From: Gnetum montanum
Taxonomy: Eukaryota > Streptophyta > Gnetopsida > Gnetales > Gnetaceae
Reading direction: 5' to 3'
Assembly: GCA_015680685.1 (NCBI GenBank)
Contig: MNCI01011068.1
Coordinates: 36,003-56,758, forward strand
Length of the DNA: 20,756 nucleotides
Below the pieces are notes generated by a model that made no database searches, was not told the origin of the DNA, and worked only from the letters and a program-made list of their open reading frames with translations. Both the position numbers and the translations under genes were made by a program. This document shows, piece by piece, positions 9,800-18,869 of the stretch. The stretch's first letter is position 1. Every line of letters starts with the position of its first letter.

Positions 9800-12737
9800 A
9801 TTACACAGTGGATAGGTATGGGATTATTAGATGGGAATAAATGGGATTATGCCATAGTGTGGAATGAAAACAAAATGAAGACACAACACAACAAATGTTC
9901 TACATCTACAAAAATGGGTGGAACTCATGTACTTCCAGGTGGCAATGGCTCCTCCATTGGTGCTTTCCCTTTATCTTATGCTCCAAGTTTTGAGGCTTGA
10001 TGGTGTTGAATTATGGCTTGGAGCTTCTCCTCTTCATTTTGAGAGTCTTGTGTCATCCATGCTAATGTTCCAATGTTTGACGGAGTCAACACTTCCCACA
10101 AATAGGGTAGTTGTGGAAACATTTGATTGGCCTTGACATACCAAGCCGCGAACACCCATCATTCCTCCTCATAGGCTCTGGCTTTATCCTTGTATTCTTT
10201 AAAATCTACTAGCCATCAAAGCAAATCTGCTGTGAGACCCTTTTGGCCTTGGTAGCTGTCCTTTACCACCTCAAGTTTAGAATTTACAACTTCCAATTTT
10301 TCTAACAGTTTCTTACGCTTTGCAAATTCTACTTCCTATTTGATGTGGGTGGTTGCTACTTGATGCTCAATCTTTGTCCTCGGGCACCTTGCTGTTAACA
10401 TGGCAAGGTTGGCATACCACAGGTTTTCCAACACCATGTATTCTATTAAATCCTGAATCTGTAGGTCCCGGCTCTTAACTTGCACTTGGTGGGCAAAGGC
10501 GTACATGTCCAATATGGCCCACCAATCAGTGTGTTGAGCACTGATAGCATTTATGTGGGCCTTGGCCATATGGATCTCCTTCTCAAAGATCTATTTGTAC
10601 ATCCCCACCTAATCTGAGAAGTGCTCCTTCATCTTCTCATGTTGTTTAGCCTCGTTTTGCCATGCGCTTATTTCACTGGCTGTCTTTTGATGAATTATGC
10701 ATACCTCCTCCATTGAGAGGGTTCAGTTCTCCCTAGCTAAAAAACTTATGTCTTGGTTAACCCAAATAAATTGTTCTCGCAATTGATAAAAGTGTTCCTC
10801 GAGAACATTCTTTTGCTTTTCTTTGGTGGTCAATCGAATGTTGTCAGTAGCAAGCTGTTTGTTTTCTTCTTGTTAGGTGCTGTGGGTTAAGGTTTTCTTC
10901 TTCTTGAGTGCCTTAAGATGTGCATGGGTTTGCGCCTGTGCTATGGAGGCATCCCAAACAACCTTCTCTTTGTCATCAGCCACCTTTTTATTCTCCACTA
11001 TTAGCTTGGTTAGTTGCTTAGTTCTGAAATTATCTAGCTAGTTTGCAAGAACGAATTGCAGAGGATCCAACTATGCTGCTTGTAGGGCCACAAGTTGCTC
11101 TTGTAATTTCTACACTTCTACTTCCACATGCTCAGCCCTCATTTCTGTTAAGAATAGCTTCTACTTTGTGGAAATGAGGTCTGACTGAATTATGGTAACA
11201 TCTTGAGGGATGTCAAATAGGGATGTCATTATTTACCCTATTTGGAGCAATCAAGAAAGCACATCCTCATGTTCTGCAGGAGTCATTGAAGTTCTAGCAA
11301 AAGTTTGAGCATCCCGTGCTCCTGTGAGATCTGCCAGTGGCACAATAGGTACATTGAAGGATTCTTTCATGTGGTCTATGACCAGTTCTGTAGCTCCCGT
11401 GAAATCCTTGTGTTGCATGACCACCACAATGGCCCCTTCACCAGTCTGTAATTGCACCTAGAAAGATGCCGCATTTCCTGAGATCTGTTGTGACCATCTA
11501 CTTTCCCCTCCTCCTATGTGAATAGATAATTCACCCCTTGTGCAATCCATAGAAACTGTGGGCTGAATGGCATCATCGATGATGCAGAACAGGTTTGTGT
11601 CATCATGACTTCCCCAACTGACTGTCTCAGCAATGGCCCTAAGATGGCTCATCAACTATCTGTAGTTTTGCGGCAGTGGCTGATCCTGGCCTATGCTAGG
11701 CCCTGCTTCCTATTGTTGGCTGGCACTTGTGCTTGAATGTTGGTTGGGTCCTACAAGTTGGGTTGTAGTTGGTCAAGCCGTATGTTCTTCCTCTTCTTCT
11801 TTTGGTTCTCGTGTCTTGCCAGTGATTTTTCTTGGCACTGGCAACTTTAACAATTCAACGTATGAAGCAGTCTGAGCTTTTTAGAGGACATCATTGGTGT
11901 ACCCCCAAATACTAGCATGTCAACAAATCTTTCGAATAAAACAAGGGAAATGCAACACCATCTTCCTTATCTTTCGTTTCTCGAACCGCCTCAGGATCTC
12001 CATTAAATATACATGGGGCAGGTTAACATTAACCTTCCCATCAGCACTGCACATCCTCTAGCCACATACATTGATATTCTTTTTAAGTCGTTTGTGGGGA
12101 AGAGGTGATATGTTCCAATTTTAAAGTAAATCCTCTCTTCCTTCATCAACTCACTAAATGTTTTATCTTTTCCATAAGCCCTTTCCAACCAATCCTATCA
12201 CACATCAAGGTCTGAACGGGTGGATAATTGAGCAACTTTAGGCCTTGTATTCGGAAGGTTTAACACTTCCAAAATGGCCTACGTAGAGAAATCAATTGTT
12301 ACACCACAAATAGTAATAGTGGTGTCTTGCTCCCTATTGTGCTAGAATTGGTACGTCTCTCCTAGGTACCAGGCATCGCTTTCAGAGAGGGTAGGCCATA
12401 AGGGAGATCCTTTGATGTGATCCCTAACAGCCTCAAGAGCAAACTCTGCAAAAGATTCAAAGTTTAACTCCACAATCACTGCAGCGAATGTGAACTTTTC
12501 ATGGATAGCCTAAACACAATCTTGGGGCAACGTGAGATGTTGTCCCTATTCAAGTGCTTCAGTAGCTCCTCCTTATGCAGGCCCGGACTATACAGTGGGA
12601 GGATCCTCTTAATGAATGCTGAATGATTATTTCTCCTATTCTGCATGTTGTCTGGTAGGATCTTATCTTCCACCTCTCTGAGATCATTTACTTCCACCTT
12701 GAGTAGGACCTCCCTATTGTTTGCATTTTGGGACCAT
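9800..12737 (-). pseudogene. Broken 3' ORF of element B, homologous to that of element A
   Basis: The relic has the same order as in element A. A putative ATG (12737) directly follows a splice acceptor; the frame open from 12757 to 12476 is shifted against that ATG. Then come a W...WY-x-ETY-x-F segment (12407-12345), an open part (12188-12003), a FPCFIRK-C-like motif (near 11965-11935), a proline/glutamine-rich linker, a GEGA...VMQH motif (11443-11411) and a charged, probably coiled-coil C-terminal part (about 11230-9920). Open pieces remain at 11655-11458, 11457-11251 and 10569-10336. The WY segment is 63 bp in both copies and is followed in both by TAG. The original product was about 900 residues. 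No function is known to me; resemblance to the plant Transposase_32-type domain is tentative. It is unlikely to be host-derived single-copy sequence, because both copies lie just inside a 3' LTR. Confidence 0.65.
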
Positions 12738-13093
12738 CTGCAATCACACGAGGCCAATTGTTAGTAAGGTTGTTACCAAAGTTAGGTTATACCTTACTAC
12801 TTGCCTTAATTAATGATCTTATTTTATCTCCGTGTGATATTGCCTGAAAGATTGTAATAATGAGTCCTATGACTTAAGTGGTTTCCAATTTTTAGTTTCC
12901 CGGTATACTTAGGGATTAAATGATTTTTGGGCACAATTATTCTAAGTGTTATAGCTAATTACCCTAGATGATGTCCTTTGGGTGATGATAAATTCCAAAA
13001 AAGTTAGGTGCTTTTCGGTAGATGTTCCTCCCCCACGACTCAGCTAAACACTGTGGATTCAAGTAGGTTTGGACAGAATTAAAATTGAAGTAC
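12738..13093 (-). other. Probable 5'-UTR intron before the 3' ORF of element B
   Basis: The acceptor (GATTGCAG|ATGG, AG at 12739-12738) is clear and abuts the candidate ATG as in element A. The donor is less certain. The best aligned candidate is GCTG|GTACTT (GT at 13093-13092), which would give a 356-bp intron, close to the 316 bp of element A. Another donor in the interval is possible. Confidence 0.45.
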
Positions 13094-13214
13094 CAGCGAG
13101 CGAGATCAAGGTTGAAAAGCAAAGGTATCACACTCGCAAGTCATAGAGAAAAATTTGAAAAACTCCCTTGCATGAATGGAAAGAAATGATGCTAAGTGCT
13201 ATAGGAGGGTTTCC

Positions 13215-13222
13215 TATTTATA
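13215..13222 (-). promoter_or_regulatory. Internal TATA box of element B
   Basis: TATAAATA on the minus strand within CCAACCC-TATAAATA-GG lies about 120 bp upstream of the candidate donor and 480 bp upstream of the candidate ATG, nearly the same geometry as in element A. Downstream, both copies share a GGGAGTTTTT-like stretch. It is likely the internal promoter for the 3' ORF. Confidence 0.55.
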
Positions 13223-14726
13223 GGGTTGGACCCGATATCACAACCTATCGATCTTTAGGCCTGAGGGAAAAACTAAATTTTTAAAGATTTTCTTGAAATC
13301 TAAAGTTGAAAACTTAGGACATATGATACATGTTGAAGGTTGCTAAGGTAATTCCATTAATTCGAAAGGCACAATTAATTATGATGGTGTGGATTTTGTC
13401 AATAAAACCTTGGATGGAAGAAGAAGGCTATATAATGGTACATAGGAATGTTGAAATTCAGTGGGGTAATAGTAGGGAAAGAACGTTATCAAAAATTATG
13501 CTGAGGGTAAGAAATGGTGTGTGTGAGCCATGCCATAAGTGAAGATTACAAAAAAAATTACACAAGTGCATCCTCCTGAAAGCAGGTTTCAACCTATAAT
13601 GCCTTTGTGTAACCACACTTAAAAGTGTCCATGGGCACTAGAAGGGTTATATGTAATCCGCACTAATTCCACAAAACACACACATGTAAATATCACCAGA
13701 ATGAGGTAAGAATTCTATGTTACACATGACACAAGCTACAATTACACGAACAGTGAGATGAGACAAAGTATAGAAGGGATCATAGAGATTGGGACATGAG
13801 GTAACTGACCCAGGGCACAGTGAATCCTGCGTGTAAAGCATGATTAAGGTGTCATTAACCCGTCATTCCAAGATCAAGACCAAGTCCGTTCCTCTGACTA
13901 GTGACATTGCAATGTTTCATCGCATGATGAACGACTATGAAAGTACCATAACAACAAGGCATACGATCACTTGGCATTTTATTTAAGGGAGGAGTGATTT
14001 TTGTTTTGTGGCACTTTTCTTTTCATTGACTTTTTCTCTTTCTCCTTTCTTTTTCCTTTTGAATACTGAATCCAGAGAAGCTACCAACCTTCAAGAATGG
14101 CTACATGTCTTTCTAGTGGGATCCCCTAGAACAACATTGGATTTTTGAGTGCCTTTTTTTTATTACTCTTACTCCCATTTTTCATTAGATCTACAAGGAT
14201 TTGAGTACCACCACGTTGCATGATAACTTCCACAGACGTCAGTAAAGGGAATCCGCAAATCCCCTTGATGTCACACCCTCATCATTCCCTCCTAGTCCAT
14301 CCTTCTTCATTATAAGTACAATGAACACAAAATTAATTTTAAGTTTTTTAAAAATGTTAAGAATATCACTATACCCTCGAACAAATCCTCTTATTTGTAG
14401 AATGGATGACTGGGTGTAATGGGCTCACTGTCCAAATAATTGATCATCCGAGACTTGATAACATAGAACACACCTCAACCAATGATCCACATGGGTGTTT
14501 TATTCATAGACGAGATTACTTATAAAAAAAATAAAAGGACAAAAACACTAAAAGATAAAAAGATAAAACAAGAAATTTGAAAATTCGAAAACTGAAAAAG
14601 AAAAGGTTGTAACATCAAAGAAAATAAAAAATGGTTGTTAATCCTACTTCTTATTAGAATGGGGGATATCCCCCATAACTAAACAGTTGAGGACGACAAG
14701 GATTAATAAATGAAAGATGAGGATCC
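13223..14726. other. Non-coding upstream part of element B
   Basis: No supported gene is seen. Small frames at 13330-13542 (plus) and 13841-13647 (minus) lack family motifs. The block 14087-14122 resembles 5830-5866 of element A. Pyrimidine-rich runs lie near 14024-14060. An 18-bp perfect palindrome lies at 14659-14676. The stretch ends at the LTR-like terminus at 14727. Confidence 0.5.
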
Positions 14727-16137
14727 TGTTAGCGACCGTTTGGGACACGACTGCCAACGAGTGTCCTCAAATAGGATTTAGGTGCTTGCTAGTCTCTGAA
14801 AACACCAAGGCCCAAATACATCCAAATAGACTCAATAGTTAATGTGAGTATGTGTGTATGTTGTTGCGGTATGCGATTGTGAAAAATGAAACGATTGCAT
14901 TGTGTGTAAACTACAAATGACTTATCTTAAAGAGATTTAGCCAACTTTGTCAAGTACTGTGAGTTGTTGAGAGTTCCTATTTTGTTTAATTGCCTAGTCT
15001 ATGCGATCCTTATAATACCTACTTGTAACAAATAAAATTTTGCAAAAACATTTGAGCAAAACTTTGCGAATCTACTTCTAATTTTTCCTAGAGAAAGAGA
15101 TAGTTCCACAAGAAAACTAGAAGTAGAGCGAGATTCAATGGAAATAGAAAGAAGAGAACAAGAAAGCAGATTTGTGTAAAGATCTCAGATGTTTAAACAA
15201 GGTAAAATGATATGAGTAAACACTTCGCAATAAAGCTATCCCAAATTTAATAACTATGAATTATTCAAACTTCAAAGGCTTAAATAAGCAATTTCTTCAA
15301 GACAATCCTACTATGCTACCCAAAAAAAATGCTGCATAAACTATCATGTACAAGACTCCATTTTGGCTAGATAATGGATGTCAACAATTGCGTTCAATAG
15401 AACCATCGAAATACTTCAAAATTTTTGATTAAAATAGCATGGAGATTCACTTTAAAGATAAAAGAAGCTATTCTGGTCCTATCAAATTACCAAAGATTTT
15501 CTAAACCCTCTTGACTACTGAATCATTCAATGGCTTGACTATATGCAGAGGCTCTCTTACAACAATCTCAATAGCAGTTCTTATACAATGCACAATAATA
15601 AAATTCACTCCTAAAAATGCTCTTAAGTTTTTTAAACATAAGTGCTTCTATCACAAAATTCTAATATAAATTTTCTATCGTGCAACAAGAACAATAAGAG
15701 CAATCTAAAAATCCCAAAATTACTTGCCAAGCATCTAAACCACTAGCTAAAAAATTTAAACAAAATAAAAAATAAACATAACTCACAGGACTAACAAAGA
15801 GGCTGAAAAGTTATCTTTAGCAAGTTATCTTACGAGCAATCTTTCACAATTTCTTCTTTACAATCTTCCTCCAAGACCCAAAGTGTGTCTTCAAGTGAGA
15901 GCTAGTAGTGTTCCAAGTGTGTTTTTAAGTCCTCTTACCACTGAAGCCTTTTTATAGGGTTCAAAAGATGGTTACATATTTCAAAATATCTTAGCTAACT
16001 TCTCTCCCAAGTAAGGAAGTTATAACTTGCCCAATAAGTTAAGAGATATAACTTGCTCAACAAGTTAGGAGATTACTTGCCCAACAAATTAGAAAGTTGT
16101 AACTTATACATAAAATTAGGAGAAAATCCTGCTAACA
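14727..16137 (-). repeat. Putative LTR D (minus strand, about 1.4 kb)
   Basis: On the minus strand the block begins TGTTAGCAGG and ends CGGTCGCTAACA, a perfect 7-bp terminal inverted repeat (TGTTAGC/GCTAACA). A TATA box (TATAAAAAG, 15956-15948) lies about 180 bp inside, preceded by tandem repeats as in many U3 regions. The flanking bases (14722-14726 and 16138-16142) do not match, and neither a polypurine tract nor a primer site is evident. It could be the 3' LTR of the element carrying the pol at 18870-20756, which has the same orientation, but nothing links them directly. Confidence 0.55.
16009..16109 (-). repeat. Four imperfect U3 tandem repeats in LTR D
   Basis: Units at 16009-16035, 16036-16061, 16062-16085 and 16086-16109 (27, 26, 24 and 24 bp) share an AAGTTA...ACTTGCCCAAC theme. 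The first contains a 12-bp perfect palindrome, AAGTTATAACTT (16017-16028). The array sits just upstream of the TATA box, where LTR enhancers commonly lie. Confidence 0.6.
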
Positions 16138-17879
16138 TTGGCATGTGTAAATATTACAAATATTTCTTTTATAAGTAACAACCCATTTAATAATAATGAT
16201 AAAAATATAACTCTAAGATCTCTAATACTATAAAAGCTTTATACAATTGTCATTTTATTTTAATTATTTAGAATTTTAAGTTTTTAAATATTAAATATCA
16301 TTGAAGCCCTAGCAATTTTTATGAAAGTAATTTAGCATTCAACTTAGTGTACACGTTGGTGTTAGTGGCTGTATGGTTAATGAAGAAAGACGATCCTTGT
16401 AAATTTGTATTTTCAATGTGTAAAATTTGCTGCTAGCTTCTTGGCACCATTAGAACGTCTCTAAATGTGAAGGCCGAATGTGAAGGCACCAGGCCTGAAA
16501 TTGTGGACAAATAGTTTCAAATTATCCCGCCCTGCCAGAACCGTATATGAACTACCACCACGAAAGAAGGCCCTGTCGCTGCATCCGGTAATGTTGCTAT
16601 GTGGTGTTCGGTTGCTGAACATGTAGTTCTAGAGGAACAAGCCAGAATTTCTTTGGTTCGACTAATGGCCATTATCACTTCTTTCAACCTTGCTACTTGC
16701 TTTTCTGTCTGCTTGTTTTCTTTTCATCACCCTTGGATACACAATATGGCCGTCCTTATGGTTTTCTGCATGCTTATAATTCGCATTGTCTCAGTCTGAA
16801 ATAATGAAGATTTTGATCAACCTTTATTTATCACTTCATAAAAATTTTGCAAAGCAACAACAAGCACTAGAATATCAAAGGAGTATGCTTGCAATTCCAC
16901 TGAAGGAATTTCTCCATGATCCTGTAGTGGGAAGCAACTAAAACCATTTCTAGTGGTTTCTGGATGTAAAACAAGTTTACTAGTTTCAATTTGGCTACTT
17001 GCTCATTTATTTCATTTAACTTTGCAGACCGTTCAAGTTGTTAAAAAGAAAAATATCTACCCCAAAGTTCAGTATCTCACATTTGTCCCTATTATTTTAC
17101 TTCAGGCATGACACCATGTGCCATCACTTGTTGATGTTGAATCATCCAGTGGCTTCGCTAATGTCTCAATTTCTGTTGATAGTTAATGTCGAGGGTGATT
17201 GAAATGGGGAGAGGAACACCGCAAAAGTCGAGGAGAGCCTGCACCAGTGGAGGACGAAGAGCGAGGGCCAAAAATTTTTTTTTAGACAAATGCATGCCTG
17301 TCGTTGCTCAAGTAATGTTGTCGCTTCTTGCGCTGGCATGCACGTGGCCATGGACACCACGTTATCTCCTGTAATAGGACGAACAAAGCATTCACTAGAA
17401 AAAATGACGTGAGGATCACCGGTGGTAGCAGAACTTGCCTAGCATCAGACGGTGCTTGCGCGGACCAGGATAGTTCACCATGAATGTGACCTGCCAAAGA
17501 GGATCTTCCCTGCTTCACAAACTCTTGCTTCTTTCCTGCCTCCTGTCAATCCTTGGACCTAAACTCCTTTAAAACATTGGGAAATGTCAAAAAACACTAC
17601 CAAGTTTCAAAAATCCTCAAATGAATGGTCCCAAGCTTCAATCCATAGGCCTCAAATTACCAAGAATAATGCCAAACTCCATAAGCTCAAGTCTTGAGCT
17701 TTTGTATGCCTACAAATTTGTTGCCCACCTGCACTGTCTTTGTTCTGTGCTCTCTCTTTTTTTTTAGTTTTTTATTATTTATTTTTAATTTAGCAATTAA
17801 ACCAGGAGTGCTGATTAACTATATCCACTAGCTCTAAGTGTTAAAGTACATGTGCATGTTTCCTGAAATTAGTTTCACT
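16138..17879. other. Unassigned stretch between LTR D and the unknown ORF
   Basis: Small frames occur on both strands (16599-16799 plus, 17186-17374 plus, 17360-17166 minus, 17518-17282 minus), but they overlap one another and show no family signature. The part at about 17170-17520 is visibly richer in G, C and CpG than the rest of the window. A polypyrimidine run (17750-17765, purines on the minus strand) is present. It may be the decayed 3' internal region of element D. Confidence 0.4.
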
Positions 17880-18653
17880 CTACTCCTTTTGCCAGTCTCT
17901 ACTTTTTCTGTTCCATGAAATGGCCAAATGTGCCAACATTTCTACCCCCTTAAAAGCGTAAAGAAACTTATGTAGCCTCATTTCAAAACTGAAACATACT
18001 AAAACTTTCATTGAATTTTTACAGCTTAACAGAAATATTTTTTGAGGAAAATTTCCATCAAACATAAGGTTTGATGGTATAAAAACCTCATTCCTAAGAA
18101 AAACAAGAAACTGTACATTATCAAGTCCTCCATTCATGGACTATTCTTGGGATGGAAACAGAATTGTGAGGGTTACTCTAGTAGGAATCCTCATCTCTCT
18201 AACTATTTCATAGGAAATTTCTAACGTGATGAAGGCTATTCTATTGTCCTCTAGCTTGGTGGAGCTCTCAACGTGATCTATTGGAACTTTTTCTTCAGCA
18301 CTCTTCTCATTTTCCTTTTCAGATGCACTCTTCTGTTCTTCCTCATTGGGTCCTCCATTTTCCTCTTGGAATACGAATGCTTCTTCCCATGCCCATGATG
18401 ACTCTTCATTGGTTGGTTGCTCTTCACTTTTCTCCTCTTCTTTGGTGAAATCTTGATATTGCCCCCAAACATTGGATTCTATCTCCAAATCTCTTGTGAG
18501 GAAAGAAAATTCATCGGACAACCAAGCCATGAAAGGAAACTCTTTCGGAGCTCCACATGATCTAGCTTTTAGGTAAGCCTTCAAAACATGTTCAGGGCAA
18601 CATCCCATCACATATGGAATAAAAGGTTTTCTCATTGCTCTCCCAAACTCCAT
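17880..18653 (-). pseudogene. Unknown 257-codon reading frame with one in-frame stop
   Basis: A frame opens with ATG at 18653, runs 170 codons to a TAG at 18143-18141, and continues in the same frame for another 86 codons to a stop at 17880. The N-terminal 70 residues look globular, with GRAMRKPF, VMGC and ARSCGAP motifs and several aromatic residues. Residues about 71-125 are very rich in glutamate, serine and lysine, like a disordered acidic linker. The C-terminal part is mixed hydrophobic and basic. I do not recognise the family. A TATA box lies about 90 bp upstream of the ATG. The frame follows the broken pol on the same strand, so it may be an accessory ORF of that element, or a separate gene fragment that landed there. 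One stop in 257 codons suggests younger decay than in the other relics. Whether it is expressed cannot be judged. Confidence 0.5.
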
Positions 18654-18736
18654 CTACCTCTTTCAAATTAGCTCTTTCTTACTTTCTCTACTCAACTTGA
18701 ATTGAAAGATGATGAAATCCTAGGCAACCCAATCCT

Positions 18737-18745
18737 CTTTTTATA
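18737..18745 (-). promoter_or_regulatory. TATA box upstream of the unknown ORF
   Basis: TATAAAAAG on the minus strand lies about 85-90 bp upstream of the ATG at 18653, which would place a start site some 50-60 bp before the codon. The spacing fits a plant core promoter with a short leader. No other element is recognised. Confidence 0.4.
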
Positions 18746-18795
18746 AGTGCTAGAAATTTGAAATTCCCCCCAAGAGCCTTCAACCAAGTTTCCTT

Positions 18796-18844
18796 CTTTT
18801 TAGGTATTCTAACCATTTAACCATCTTTTTAGGCATTCTAACCA
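18796..18844. repeat. Short direct repeat, period 29 bp
   Basis: Bases 18796-18815 and 18825-18844 share CTTTTTAGG-x-ATTCTAACCA with one mismatch. The repeat lies between the end of recognisable pol homology and the TATA box of the unknown ORF. Confidence 0.75.
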
Positions 18845-18869
18845 AGATCATTATGAACACATTCCAATA

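Noticed and set aside
9773-10136. Two overlapping plus-strand frames of 72-75 codons
   Set aside because: They are antisense to the C-terminal part of the 3' ORF of element B and overlap each other; no homology is seen.
12737-12757. Start of the element B ORF at 12757
   Set aside because: The codon at 12757 is TTG and lies within the predicted intron end; the acceptor-adjacent ATG at 12737 is the better candidate, although it is out of frame with the open segment.
13330-13841. Small frames as genes between element B and LTR D
   Set aside because: They are short, overlap no promoter signals and have no recognisable motif.
17166-17518. Overlapping small frames on both strands in the GC-rich patch as host genes
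   Set aside because: They overlap in several frames, lack motifs and can be explained by the lower stop-codon density of GC-rich DNA.
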